Below, in pieces: positions 1 through 8,809 of a stretch of DNA of 64,000 nucleotides. Every line of letters starts with the position of its first letter. Position 1 is the stretch's first letter. A program made the position numbers and the translations under genes. Below the pieces are notes generated by a model. It did no database searches, was not told where the DNA came from, and saw only the letters and a program-made list of their open reading frames with translations. Source of the DNA: Mariprofundus sp. EBB-1 (GTDB lineage Bacteria > Pseudomonadota > Zetaproteobacteria > Mariprofundales > Mariprofundaceae); contig NZ_RCFQ01000007.1 of NCBI RefSeq assembly GCF_003665155.1, positions 42,851-106,850 of the forward strand. The letters are read 5' to 3'.

Positions 1-690
1 GCTCAAAATGCAGCCATGCGTGGTGACGATGACAACAGCGGCGTAGTCGGCGTATTTTCTCTGGAAATGTCGAGTCAACAGATTGCCATGCGTATGCTGG
101 CCTGTGAGGCACGCGTGGATATGTCCAACCTGCGTACCGGCCGTTTCTCTGCTGAAGACTGGCGCAAACTGGCTGCGGCCAGTGGCTCTTTGGCAGAATC
201 CAATATTTTCATTGATGATACACCAGCTATTTCTGTGATGGAACTGCGTTCCAAGTGTCGTCGTTTGAAACGTGAAAACAAAGGCCTTGATATGGTGCTC
301 ATCGATTATATCCAGCTGATGTCCGGGCGCAGTAATTCAGAGAACAGAGCGCAGGAAGTCTCTGAGATCAGCCGTTCACTCAAAGGCCTGGCAAAAGAGT
401 TAAGTGTGCCTGTTATTGCCCTCTCCCAGCTCAACCGTTCACTCGAGCAACGTGCCGACAAACGTCCGGTGATGTCTGATCTACGTGAATCCGGTGCAAT
501 CGAGCAGGATGCCGATGTGATCATGTTTATCTATCGTGATGAAGTGTATAACAAAAAACCTGAAAACGAAGGTTTGGCAGAGATCATTATTGCCAAACAA
601 CGTAACGGCCCGATTGGTGATGTGAAACTAACCTTTGTGCATAAATTCACGCGCTTTGAAAATCATGCCTCTGCGAGTTTCGACGACTAG
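1..690 (+). CDS. dnaB: Replicative DNA helicase DnaB, C-terminal part (5' cut by window edge)
   Basis: This is the RecA-like motor domain of the hexameric helicase that unwinds the chromosome ahead of the replisome. The reading frame is open from base 1, so the N-terminal domain, linker and Walker A lie outside the window. Visible here are the VGVFSLEMS segment after the P-loop, the Walker B stretch [10 protein letters not shown], the conserved SQLNRSLE region, and the [14 protein letters not shown] block near the C terminus. It ends with a TAG stop about 90 bp before the next gene. The assignment is firm; only completeness is unknown. Confidence 0.97.
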   Translation, partial: AQNAAMRGDDDNSGVVGVFSLEMSSQQIAMRMLACEARVDMSNLRTGRFSAEDWRKLAAASGSLAESNIFIDDTPAISVMELRSKCRRLKRENKGLDMVLIDYIQLMSGRSNSENRAQEVSEISRSLKGLAKELSVPVIALSQLNRSLEQRADKRPVMSDLRESGAIEQDADVIMFIYRDEVYNKKPENEGLAEIIIAKQRNGPIGDVKLTFVHKFTRFENHASASFDD

Positions 691-783
691 TCTTCCCCCT
701 CTGTCTGTGCCCGGATAAACGTACACACATCAACAACAAACCACTCATCATCTGGCATCTTGGATACGATGCCGGGAGGAATT

Positions 784-1404
784 ATGCTCACTGCCAACAT
801 GCAATTACCGATGTCGATTCACCTGCTTGATCTATTCGGTACTGCCGTATTTGCACTGACCGGTGCGCTGCGCGCATTGACCAAAAAACTGGATCTCATG
901 GGCGCGGTAGTGCTGGCCATCGTCACAGCTCTCGGTGGTGGCATGATGCGCGACGCACTACTTGGTCGCCACCCGCCGGCTGCCTTTGTGGATGAAGTAT
1001 ATCTTCTGATTGCCATTTTCACCGGCATCGCAGCTTTTTTCTGGGGCCGTCAGATTCGTGAACAGGAATCCTGGTTAATCATCTTTGATGCTATTGGACT
1101 CGGTGTCTTTACCTTGGTCGGTGCATGGATTGCTGATCAGGCCGGACTCGGTGTTACCGGCATCATTTTCATTGCCATGCTGACCGCAACCGGTGGCGGT
1201 GTATTGCGTGCCATGTTGGTGGCAGAAATCCCCTTTATGCTTAAAAAAGAAATTTATGCCTCTGCCAGTCTTATCGGCGCAGCTTCCTTTCTGCTGTTTG
1301 ATTACTTGAACTTTTCTATTGGTCTCATCATTTGGGCTGTTGTGCTGATCACTATCGGTATCAGACTGATCTCCTGGCGCTATAACTACAATCTGCCAAA
1401 ATAA
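784..1404 (+). CDS. TRIC/YicG-type (UPF0126) membrane protein
   Basis: A roughly 206-residue, highly hydrophobic protein made of two related three-helix halves. Each half carries the glycine-rich signature of the family (ALGGGMMRDALLG in the first, TATGGGVLRAMLV in the second). The family is related to trimeric intracellular cation channels; bacterial members are probably cation channels, but the substrate is not fixed by sequence. The frame is open upstream to TTG 760 and ATG 769. I chose ATG 784 because GGGAGGA sits just before it. The stop overlaps the start of the methyltransferase by one base, so the two are probably cotranscribed. Confidence 0.85.
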   Translation: MLTANMQLPMSIHLLDLFGTAVFALTGALRALTKKLDLMGAVVLAIVTALGGGMMRDALLGRHPPAAFVDEVYLLIAIFTGIAAFFWGRQIREQESWLIIFDAIGLGVFTLVGAWIADQAGLGVTGIIFIAMLTATGGGVLRAMLVAEIPFMLKKEIYASASLIGAASFLLFDYLNFSIGLIIWAVVLITIGIRLISWRYNYNLPK

Positions 1405-2018
1405 TGGATACCGAACAACGCCAGGCAATGGTTGAACGCCATCGCCAAAGCCTGATGCATTATGGTTATGGCCCTGAAACACTGTTCTGGAGTACACGCG
1501 GCATTCAAAAACAGCGCTTTAAAGTGCTATCAGAGATCGGCATTCAAAATGGTGATTCCCTGCTCGATGTTGGTTGTGGTTTTGCTGATCTGCAAAGCTG
1601 GTTGAATGGTCAGGCCATTCACGTGAACTATACTGGCATTGATCTTTCGCCCGATATTCTCGACACAGCCAAAACCATGAACCCTCAATTAAAATTGCAA
1701 TGCGGTGAACTATTCGATTTCAACTGGCCGCAAAAATCCTTTGATTGGCTTATCTTATCCGGCACGCTGAACTGGAACCTTCACGATGATGGTCATTACG
1801 CCAAACGCATGATCCAGCACATGTTTGAACTATGCAGCCAGGGCGTGGCATTCAATATGCTCAATGCACAATATTGTGACCACGCACTACTTGGAGAGAT
1901 GGTTGCTTTTGATCCGGAACACATGCTTGACTGGTGCAGATCTATCACACCGCAGAGCCAGTTGCGCACAGATTATCTGGCCAATGACTTCACAATTTAT
2001 ATGCATCGAATGTGTTAA
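1404..2018 (+). CDS. Class I SAM-dependent methyltransferase
   Basis: A 204-residue protein with a Rossmann methyltransferase core. Motif I is LLDVGCGFADLQ near residues 50-62, followed by an acidic strand-2 end (YTGIDLSPDILD) and a motif IV-like FDWLILSG. The substrate cannot be read from the sequence. The start ATG overlaps the stop of the upstream membrane-protein gene (TAATG), indicating translational coupling. No membrane segment or signal is seen, so it should be cytoplasmic. Confidence 0.8.
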   Translation: MDTEQRQAMVERHRQSLMHYGYGPETLFWSTRGIQKQRFKVLSEIGIQNGDSLLDVGCGFADLQSWLNGQAIHVNYTGIDLSPDILDTAKTMNPQLKLQCGELFDFNWPQKSFDWLILSGTLNWNLHDDGHYAKRMIQHMFELCSQGVAFNMLNAQYCDHALLGEMVAFDPEHMLDWCRSITPQSQLRTDYLANDFTIYMHRMC

Positions 2019-2432
2019 TTCAACTCTAAACGCATTTCTTTCACCATCTGCAGCATCCCGCAAGTCTGATGCAATGATGTAATAGAGCTACTTTATTATC
2101 CATCTGATATGCTGTGTTCTCGACTATTCACTTTCCTCTTTCACTGTTCTGTTCTTTGCGTATGGTTTCCGGCAGGGGAATTGATGCAATAACCACGGCT
2201 TACGGTTATTTCATGCATACAGAGAGGAGTCTGCCGGACTTAGGGTGATCGTAGCGAGCGAGCGGGAGAGCGAGTCAAAAATAGCATGATTTTGAAGAGC
2301 ATAGTGTTAACTATGTGGCGATAAATCAGGATGTTTTGGGCCGCTATCTCTGCCGCGCAGTAGATCTCTTATAAGTCCGACAGACTCCTAGATAGATGAG
2401 GGGATTCCTACAAATATACAACGTGGTTTTTC
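2019..2432. other. Gene-free interval with a MITE-like element
   Basis: A 414-bp gap with no convincing coding frame. A short hairpin lies at about 2189-2211 (arms AATAACC/GGTTATT). The right part is occupied by the terminal-inverted-repeat element at 2225-2389, annotated separately. No clear promoter or SD sequence for the downstream gene was recognised. Confidence 0.6.
2225..2389. repeat. MITE-like element with 18-bp terminal inverted repeats
   Basis: The left end 2225-2242 and right end 2372-2389 are inverted complements at 17 of 18 positions. The left end contains GAGTCTGCCGGACTTA and the right end TAAGTCCGACAGACTC. The 130-bp core has no open frame; it contains a purine-rich segment and an internal palindrome around 2308-2323. 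Size, terminal repeats and lack of coding capacity fit a non-autonomous transposable element. I see no clear target-site duplication, so mobility is inferred. Confidence 0.65.
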
Positions 2433-3404
2433 ATGGACAAAAAAGATAACAACGAACCAATCACTGAAGAAGATTACGATCTTTTTTACGGCTTTGTAGA
2501 TTCGGTTTTTGAAGAGAAGAAACAATTCGAAGGTGACAATCAAAAAACCTCCGCAGCTCTCACGAATTCTGAGTGGGTATCGGAACCCTTTGAAGAGTTT
2601 ATTGTCGGCATGCCACAGCAGGATGGCGGAAAATACTATTCACTCAACATCATCTCCCCTGATTTAGATCCCTCACCAGTTAGCGAGATCCACCCCAACC
2701 ACTACGGCACCATCAGTGGTATGATAATAAGCACCACGATCTGCATCGCAGTGGTGTTCTCTCTTTATTTTTTCACTACTCCAGATCGGACTCCAACAGA
2801 AGATATGGCCAAGCTTCACAACATTGAAAACAAACTGAATGCCATAGAATCAAATATGGCTGCAGCAGAACGTATAGACATACAAATACAAGCGATGACT
2901 TCGAAACTAAATAAACTCAACACGCTCATTGCATCATCCCAACAACAACGTTCAGCGGCTCCAGTTCAGGCAGCGCCAAAAGTGTCCATGCCAAGCGCAA
3001 CAATACCGAAAGCAGTAGTGTCAGCCCCGGCGATTCAAAAGGTAGCCGCTTCAGCCCCGGTAACGCGAAAAAAAGCAGTGTCAGCAGCAATAATTCCAAA
3101 AGGAGTAGATACAATTGCAGCCGCCCCGAAAACGGCCGTGAAGGTCAGCCATAGCCTTGACAGCACATTCCCCGGATGGGTTATTAACCTGGCTTCAGTT
3201 CGCGGAACTGAAGGCGTTGATCAGCTGCTTTCCCGGGTCAAAGGACTCGGTATCCCGGCAGAACCATTCACTACCTATATAGAGGGGAAAGAGTGGACGC
3301 GAATCCGAGTGACTGGTTTTAGTAATAAAGCGATTGCATTACAAGCCATGCAAGAATTACCGAAACTTAACGTTTTCTCACACAGTTGGGTGGGGCCCCT
3401 TTAA
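2433..3404 (+). CDS. Single-pass membrane protein with C-terminal SPOR-like domain
   Basis: A 323-residue protein with an acidic N-terminal cytoplasmic part (1-92), one membrane helix (about 93-115), a heptad-like segment (about 122-166) and an Ala/Val/Pro/Lys-rich linker with three imperfect ~10-residue repeats (about 172-230). The C-terminal ~78 residues (GWVINLASV start, then ...IRVTGF...) resemble a SPOR domain. SPOR domains bind denuded peptidoglycan glycan strands at division septa or at secretion machines. A type II secretion- or division-related envelope role is plausible but unproven. ATG 2433 lacks an obvious SD, so the start is moderately certain. Confidence 0.65.
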   Translation: MDKKDNNEPITEEDYDLFYGFVDSVFEEKKQFEGDNQKTSAALTNSEWVSEPFEEFIVGMPQQDGGKYYSLNIISPDLDPSPVSEIHPNHYGTISGMIISTTICIAVVFSLYFFTTPDRTPTEDMAKLHNIENKLNAIESNMAAAERIDIQIQAMTSKLNKLNTLIASSQQQRSAAPVQAAPKVSMPSATIPKAVVSAPAIQKVAASAPVTRKKAVSAAIIPKGVDTIAAAPKTAVKVSHSLDSTFPGWVINLASVRGTEGVDQLLSRVKGLGIPAEPFTTYIEGKEWTRIRVTGFSNKAIALQAMQELPKLNVFSHSWVGPL

Positions 3405-3490
3405 CTACGATGGAATATATTTAATGATACGCGTCAATTGATGCGGAAGTCTCAACAGTCATCAATCAAGGCACCAGAACAGATAAAGCA

Positions 3491-3787
3491 TTAATCTTTG
3501 CTGGCAGTCATACCCGACAATACGTCCTGATACCCTTCCCGCTTGCCAAGCCACATGCGAGCAACAAAAAATGCTACGGATTGCAGACGAAACAGCATAG
3601 CCACAATGACAACGCTGGATATTCCCATCGCCCAAAGCACATTCGTTAAACCCTTATCTGTCACCATCGCATAAGTGAAGAAATAAACAGATAGCGTCAT
3701 TGCAAAGATCACGCCAATCGTCAACGCGATATTTTCCTGTTTCTTCCTGATGGATACAACAATCTCTGATTGATCTTGATTCGACAT
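3491..3787 (-). CDS. Small two-helix membrane protein, function unknown
   Basis: A 98-residue protein with two predicted membrane helices (about residues 22-42 and 49-72), a polar N terminus rich in Gln/Glu/Asp, and a basic segment after the second helix. AGGAGA lies about eight bases before the ATG. It converges on the SPOR-type gene, with 86 bp between the stops and no clear terminator. I do not recognise the family. Confidence 0.65.
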   Translation of the reverse strand: MSNQDQSEIVVSIRKKQENIALTIGVIFAMTLSVYFFTYAMVTDKGLTNVLWAMGISSVVIVAMLFRLQSVAFFVARMWLGKREGYQDVLSGMTASKD

Positions 3788-4118
3788 GCTAAGGTTCTCC
3801 TAGAATATTCCGGCGGAATGATTGGACTACACCCGCATAAAGTCAATTGAACGCAGCATCTTATTCAGGGTAATCGCATCAAAATAGCCAGTGTGTTTAT
3901 CACATTTAATCCTTCAGCATCATAGGGCAAGTGGGTTTGGTCGTGCCCTGCTGCATTTGTCATAACTAACGTCACAGTTCGCAACCTGATTATTGTTTCA
4001 GGTTTTCAGTCTCTAAGTTTTCATGCCACTGGCCGTGCCGTATAAATGCCAACCATAGAAATGCCAACACTTCATTCCAACAGATAAGCAGGTTATACTT
4101 TAGTGATGGTGATGAAGA
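3788..4118. other. Gene-free interval
   Basis: A 331-bp AT-rich gap between divergent genes. I see a weak hairpin at 3983-4004 (arms AACCTGA/TCAGGTT) and two close copies of AAATGCCAAC between about 4045 and 4072. No open frame with a credible start was found. It should hold the promoters of both flanking genes, but I could not place them. Confidence 0.4.
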
Positions 4119-5243
4119 TTGAATAAAAGCGATTGCATTCCATTCCATGACTCCAGGCTCGGTACACTGGGTGTAGAGATGGAGTGGATGACAGTGGATA
4201 CTAACTCCGGTGAGCAAATCCCTGCTGCACCGGATATATTATCGCGGATCAAAGCAACGCCACGCATTAAGCCCGAACTGTTTAGCTCTATTATTGAAAT
4301 CAATACCGACATCCACGAGAGCACGCCTGCTGCCATGCAGCAGTTACTGGATCTGTATCGTCACATTCATACCGTATTAGAAGATCAGCCAACCGCTCTG
4401 CTCAGCACCAGTACACATCCTGTTTCGCACTGGCGTGATCAGAGGATTAGTGATGATCCGCGATACGCACAACTACTCAACCGTCTGCGTTGGGTGGCGC
4501 GTCGCTTTAATATCTGTGGTATCCATACCCATATCGGCATGCCTGATGGTGATACCTGCATCCATGCCATGAATCAGCTCTTACCCATCATGCCCATGTT
4601 TTTGGCCATCTCAGCCAACTCGCCCTTCTGGCATGGTGAAAGGACTGGGCTGGCATCCAGTCGAATCAAGATATTCGAAGGTTTAAGTCAGGGAGGCATG
4701 CCATTTTATTTCAACGACTGGCAAGACTTTGAACATTGTGCCTCCCGCCTCAAAGCTACTGGCAGCATCGATTCGGTGCGCGACATCTGGTGGGAAATGC
4801 GTCCTCACCCGAACTTTGGTACCTTGGAAGTGCGCATCGGTGATATGCCCGGCAATATAGATGATACAGCAGCTTATATTGCCTATGTACGGGCAGAAGC
4901 GATTGCTGCAGCAGGCAGTCTCCATGAAGCACAGCTACCGCGTGTACACCCCTCTCTGATTCGGGAAAACCGTTGGCGCGCTTGCCGTTATGGTATGCAT
5001 GCCACCATCATTGACCCGCTAACTGAAGAGCTGATGCCGCTGCTTGACTGGTTAGAGCAACGGCTTGATAGACTGGCCAAACAGGGCGCCGACAGCGCTG
5101 AATTGGATATAGTTTTTGCACGTCTTCCACACTGGCGTAAACATGGTGGTGGTGCAGAAATGCAACGGCAATTGTACGAAACAACAGATGATTTTCCCGC
5201 CATGGTAAAAGCAATGCGGGAACAGGACGGATGGACCTTATGA
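4119..5243 (+). CDS. GCS2-family carboxylate-amine ligase (YbdK-like)
   Basis: A 374-residue member of the glutamate-cysteine ligase family 2, which makes amide bonds between a carboxylate such as gamma-glutamate and an amine. The family hallmark LGTLGVEMEW is at the N terminus, and CGIHTHIGMPDG plus a C-terminal EVRIGDMPG region follow. The start is probably TTG 4119: an in-frame stop at 4113-4115 excludes longer forms, and the first in-frame ATG would remove the conserved N-terminal motif. The 3' end overlaps the M20 amidohydrolase gene, so the two are likely coupled. True substrate unknown. Confidence 0.85.
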   Translation: MNKSDCIPFHDSRLGTLGVEMEWMTVDTNSGEQIPAAPDILSRIKATPRIKPELFSSIIEINTDIHESTPAAMQQLLDLYRHIHTVLEDQPTALLSTSTHPVSHWRDQRISDDPRYAQLLNRLRWVARRFNICGIHTHIGMPDGDTCIHAMNQLLPIMPMFLAISANSPFWHGERTGLASSRIKIFEGLSQGGMPFYFNDWQDFEHCASRLKATGSIDSVRDIWWEMRPHPNFGTLEVRIGDMPGNIDDTAAYIAYVRAEAIAAAGSLHEAQLPRVHPSLIRENRWRACRYGMHATIIDPLTEELMPLLDWLEQRLDRLAKQGADSAELDIVFARLPHWRKHGGGAEMQRQLYETTDDFPAMVKAMREQDGWTL

Positions 5244-6475
5244 GTTTCGAATCAATCAATATCAACAACATCGCAACAGGCACAGACGACCTCAAACATC
5301 TGAATGCCACACAACTGGAGGCAGCGATTGATACGCTGCTGCCCGAAGTCATTCGCACTCGCTGCCTTATTCATCAACAACCTGAACTTTCAGGACATGA
5401 AAAAGAGACGGCTCAGTTGGTGGCAACCGTGTGTCGCAATGCAGGTTTAGAGGTTCGCGAACATATTGGAGGTCACGGTGTTCTGGCCTGTCTGCATATT
5501 GATGAAAACAAGCCGTGGATCGCTTTTCGTGCAGATATGGATGCCCTGCCTATTCAGGATGGCAAAAACCAATCCTACTCATCCCCAGTAGCCAATGTAT
5601 CGCATAGCTGCGGGCATGATGCACACACCTCCATACTGCTGGGTACCGTCTGCCTGCTCAGCCAGTGCAAAGAGGCCTTGGATTATAATATTGCGTTTAT
5701 TTTTCAGCCGGCTGAAGAGACATGTCAGGGGGCTGCCGCCATGCTTGCCGATGGTGTCTGCAAAGAGCTTCGACCCGAACAGATTTATGCGCTGCATGTC
5801 TATCCATATCTACCAGCCGGTTCCATTGGTTTAAGAAATGGCCCCATGTGTGCCGCCGCTGATATGTTTGACGTTGAGATTCATGGTCGGGGTGGCCATG
5901 CCGCCCGCCCGCATGAATGTATCGATGTGATTCTGGTTGCCAGCCATGTGATTCAGGCGCTGCATCATATTGTCAGCAGGCGGGTGAATCCTCTGCATCA
6001 GGCCGTCCTCACCATTGGTCAAATTCATGCCGGTCACGCCGGTAATGTTATTCCAGATCACATCAGTTTTTCAGGCACCTTCCGCAGCCTGCACCCGGAA
6101 GTCCATGAAGAGATCCGCACCTGTATGGATCACATTATTCGTCAAACATCTGAAGCCTGGGGGGCAAGCAGTAAATTTGTGCTCAAACAGGCTACACCAG
6201 TGCTTACAAATAACCCCACCCTCTTGCAACGTGCTTCAGATATATTTCAGACACTCACTCCAAATATCAAATGCCTCGACATTCAAGAACCGTCCATGGG
6301 TGGAGAAGATTTCGCCGAATTCATGCGTGAGATACCCGGCTGCCTGTTCCGTCTCGGCACCGGCGGCAGTCCTGAAACCCGCTACCCCTTACATCACCCT
6401 AATTTTGATATTGATGAATCATCCATGCATTCCGGCATTTCCGCTTTCGCAGCATTGGCTCTATCCGCTAAATAA
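5231..6475 (+). CDS. M20 family metallo-amidohydrolase (hippurate hydrolase-like)
   Basis: A 414-residue zinc amidohydrolase/deacylase that cleaves N-acyl or gamma-glutamyl-type amides. Visible metal and catalytic motifs are FRADMDALPI, HSCGHDAHTS, FQPAEET, GGHAARPHE in the lid/dimerisation domain, and the C-terminal SMGGEDFAEF. It starts at ATG 5231, or at ATG 5240, which overlaps the upstream TGA as ATGA; the second would be the classic coupled start. It is encoded directly behind a GCS2 ligase, so ligase and hydrolase may act on the same gamma-linked amide (inference). Confidence 0.88.
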   Translation: MDLMSFESININNIATGTDDLKHLNATQLEAAIDTLLPEVIRTRCLIHQQPELSGHEKETAQLVATVCRNAGLEVREHIGGHGVLACLHIDENKPWIAFRADMDALPIQDGKNQSYSSPVANVSHSCGHDAHTSILLGTVCLLSQCKEALDYNIAFIFQPAEETCQGAAAMLADGVCKELRPEQIYALHVYPYLPAGSIGLRNGPMCAAADMFDVEIHGRGGHAARPHECIDVILVASHVIQALHHIVSRRVNPLHQAVLTIGQIHAGHAGNVIPDHISFSGTFRSLHPEVHEEIRTCMDHIIRQTSEAWGASSKFVLKQATPVLTNNPTLLQRASDIFQTLTPNIKCLDIQEPSMGGEDFAEFMREIPGCLFRLGTGGSPETRYPLHHPNFDIDESSMHSGISAFAALALSAK

Positions 6476-6512
6476 GCGATTGGCCAAAGCATAACCGAAC
6501 CAACAAACTTGA

Positions 6513-6908
6513 TTAAGAGACTTGTGGGTTATCCATAGATTTCGCGTATTCATCGAACATTCTGGCAATCGTATGGCGCGTAATCCACGTTTCACCTTTA
6601 GCAACGCTCTCAATCACATGTTTGAGCATATGCTCTGGCATATGATCAGGAATATAAGCAAGCGCTCCCGCTTTAGCCGCCGCATACTCCTGAGTGTCTG
6701 TTATCGTAGCGCTCATCAATATGACATGTGCCTTTGAACCAATAAAACCATGTGGAGGGATTTGATTCCAGAAAACAAGGTCACCTTGATGCACTCTTTC
6801 TTCTAAATCTCCATATCGTATCGTTGCAGGATAGGATTCAACTTCATGGCCAAGCTTTTGTAATAAAGCGGCAAGATCAGTCTCTGTTTCCTGTACAAAG
6901 ATTTTCAT
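6513..6908 (-). CDS. Stand-alone degenerate receiver-like protein
   Basis: A 131-residue protein resembling the N-terminal half of the adjacent LuxR-type regulator. Both share an AG.L.YIPD / LGVKGHLGDD segment followed by a helix pair ending ...GETWITRHTIARMF versus ...GEVWFDREVSAKVL. The usual phospho-acceptor Asp is not visible, and no HTH follows. The frame is open to 6962, but ATG at 6908 is preceded by AGAGGTGTT and matches the start of a receiver fold (MKIFVQE). It lies 54 bp downstream of the LuxR-type gene in the same direction, probably in one transcript. It could act as a partner or antagonist of that regulator. Confidence 0.65.
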   Translation of the reverse strand: MKIFVQETETDLAALLQKLGHEVESYPATIRYGDLEERVHQGDLVFWNQIPPHGFIGSKAHVILMSATITDTQEYAAAKAGALAYIPDHMPEHMLKHVIESVAKGETWITRHTIARMFDEYAKSMDNPQVS

Positions 6909-6962
6909 AATAACACCTCTACCGCTTCCACTGGCAATGCACTGACACGCTTTCACCTGCAC

Positions 6963-7595
6963 CTAACATGCTTTCATTTTCAGGACGGCCGACATCCGAT
7001 CCTTCACGCCAAGTTTGTCATATATTTTATAGAGATGGGTCTTCACCGTACTTTCGGAGATAAAGAGTGTCTCTGAAATCGCTTTGTTTTTCATACCGCG
7101 TGACACACACTCCATCACTTCCATCTCTCTATCCGATAACAGTGGATGACTGGCAGAATAATTGGCAGCTGCACTTTGCCCGATAAACATCGCCAATACC
7201 TTGGCTGACACTTCCCGATCAAACCACACTTCGCCCTGATGCAATACCTTGATGGCACGTTTTAGCAATTCCTCAGAGATATCATCGCCCAGATGACCTT
7301 TTACACCGAGCTGGATATATTCGAAAATCACATCTCGATCATTCACTCCGGTAATCACGACTTTAAGCTTTGGATAGTGATGAATGATATTTCGTACATG
7401 TTGCAATTGATTGGCACTTGTCACATACGCAATCAACACATCAACCCGTTTATTTTTCAGTACTTCATCGGCTTGGAAAAATGAATTATCGCACTCGAAC
7501 ACCCTGAACTGCATCTCACTTAACATGCAGAGCGCAACCTGATCAGACAGTATCTCGCTCAAATGATGCGTAGATGCGATGGTTATTTTTGCCAT
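6963..7595 (-). CDS. LuxR/NarL-type response regulator with atypical receiver domain
   Basis: A 210-residue regulator with an N-terminal receiver-like domain (about 1-120) and a C-terminal GerE/LuxR HTH (about 145-205; LLSDREMEVMECVSRGMKNK ... ESTVKTHLYKIYDKLGV). The receiver lacks the usual N-terminal acidic pair (ASTHH instead), and strand 3 reads VLIAYVTS with no Asp at the expected phosphorylation site. Control by phosphorylation is therefore doubtful. It is divergent from the cytochrome b561/SHP/DHC operon with only 94 bp between the starts, so it is a candidate regulator of that operon (inference). Confidence 0.82.
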   Translation of the reverse strand: MAKITIASTHHLSEILSDQVALCMLSEMQFRVFECDNSFFQADEVLKNKRVDVLIAYVTSANQLQHVRNIIHHYPKLKVVITGVNDRDVIFEYIQLGVKGHLGDDISEELLKRAIKVLHQGEVWFDREVSAKVLAMFIGQSAAANYSASHPLLSDREMEVMECVSRGMKNKAISETLFISESTVKTHLYKIYDKLGVKDRMSAVLKMKAC

Positions 7596-7689
7596 TCATT
7601 GAATCTATTACTTTCATCCTCTGAATCAATAACGGATTAATCACCACAGATTCAGCTTCATTTCAGTTTACCTTATTATTGTTCGCCAC

Positions 7690-8277
7690 ATGAACAACAC
7701 CAAACAGATACTGATCTGGGATCCTCTACTGCGTATTTTTCATGCCTTATTGGCAGTGTGTTTTCTTGCCGCATATTACGTGGAAGATGACATGCTCAAA
7801 CTGCATGTCCTGCTCGGAAGTATTGTGTTCGGCCTGATCATATTCAGACTATTCTGGGGCATATTCGGTACAGAACACGCACGATTCTCTGATTTCATCT
7901 ATTCGATCACACAGATCAAAAATCACCTGCTCAGCCTGGTTTTCTGGAAACCTTCGCATCATTCTGGCCATACCCCCGCAGGTGGCGTGATGATCTTCTT
8001 TCTACTGGCAGGTCTGCTGATACTCACAATCAGCGGTATCATGCTCTATGGTCTTGAGAATGATGTTATTCCCTTCGCACATCGAATGGCCGACATGAAC
8101 TTGGATAGCATCATATTCATAGAACAGTTGCACAGTCTGATCGCAGATACACTGATATTGGCGGTTCTGTTGCATATCGCAGGCGTGCTCGTTGAGAGCA
8201 TCCTGCAACAACAAAACCTGATGAAAGCCATGATTACCGGCTATAAAAAAGTACGGAGTCAGCATCATGAACGTTGA
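7690..8277 (+). CDS. Cytochrome b561-type membrane electron carrier
   Basis: A 195-residue integral membrane protein of the di-haem cytochrome b561 / Ni-Fe hydrogenase b-subunit type, with about four or five helices. Candidate haem-ligand histidines sit in WDPLLRIFHALL (His18), KLHVLLG (His39) and in two C-terminal helices (LHSLIADT, LLHIAGV). In this operon it would pass quinol electrons to the periplasmic diheme cytochrome and SHP encoded next, as known for cytochrome b-DHC-SHP clusters in Rhodobacter and Shewanella. No strong SD is seen before ATG 7690. Confidence 0.88.
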   Translation: MNNTKQILIWDPLLRIFHALLAVCFLAAYYVEDDMLKLHVLLGSIVFGLIIFRLFWGIFGTEHARFSDFIYSITQIKNHLLSLVFWKPSHHSGHTPAGGVMIFFLLAGLLILTISGIMLYGLENDVIPFAHRMADMNLDSIIFIEQLHSLIADTLILAVLLHIAGVLVESILQQQNLMKAMITGYKKVRSQHHER

Positions 8278-8379
8278 TTTACATCATTTTTCCACGCTGT
8301 TAATGGATCAGATCTCACACCGCCGACAACTGATAACAACCACACTAAAACCATATAATACAACACAAAAGGAGAGCAG

Positions 8380-8778
8380 ATGAAATACCTTACCATCATC
8401 ATACTATGCATGTGCAGCTGGAGCGCTCAGGCATCTGAAGCCGTCATCACAGGCTTACAGGACAGTTATCGCAATGAAGGAGCGACTGCATTCTCCTCCT
8501 CTCGCGGACAATCCATGTGGACTCAGACATTTACCCAGAAAAAAACAGGCCAGCAGGTTAATTGTGCCAGCTGTCATACCACCACACTCACAACATCAGG
8601 ATCGCATATCAAAACGGGAAAAGTGATTGCGCCGATGGCCGTGTCGAGCAGCCCGGATCGATTCAACGATCCTGTAAAAATTGAAAAATGGTTCTTACGC
8701 AACTGCAAATGGACCATGAATCGCACCTGCACCGCACAAGAGAAAGGTGATTTTCTGGCCTACTTCCAGAGCCAATAA
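8380..8778 (+). CDS. SHP-type monohaem cytochrome c (DUF1924)
   Basis: A 132-residue exported cytochrome with a signal peptide (cleavage after about residue 18, AQA) and one haem c site, Cys62-Ala-Ser-Cys65-His66. The C-terminal part with two further Cys (RNCKWTMNRTC) and the final AYFQSQ match the sphaeroides haem protein family. SHP proteins are high-spin and can bind oxygen or NO because the sixth ligand, an Asn, is displaceable. AGGAGA lies seven bases before the ATG. A gap of about 100 bp separates it from the b561 gene. Confidence 0.87.
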   Translation: MKYLTIIILCMCSWSAQASEAVITGLQDSYRNEGATAFSSSRGQSMWTQTFTQKKTGQQVNCASCHTTTLTTSGSHIKTGKVIAPMAVSSSPDRFNDPVKIEKWFLRNCKWTMNRTCTAQEKGDFLAYFQSQ

Positions 8779-8809
8779 AAACAACATCAAATAACAAAAG
8801 GAGCAAACA

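Noticed and set aside
1075..1497. 140-codon minus-strand frame over the TRIC-like gene
   Set aside because: It is antisense to a conserved membrane protein, with composition typical of a shadow frame.
6015..6494. 159-codon frame overlapping the M20 gene
   Set aside because: It is a shadow frame of the conserved amidohydrolase, with no own SD or motif.
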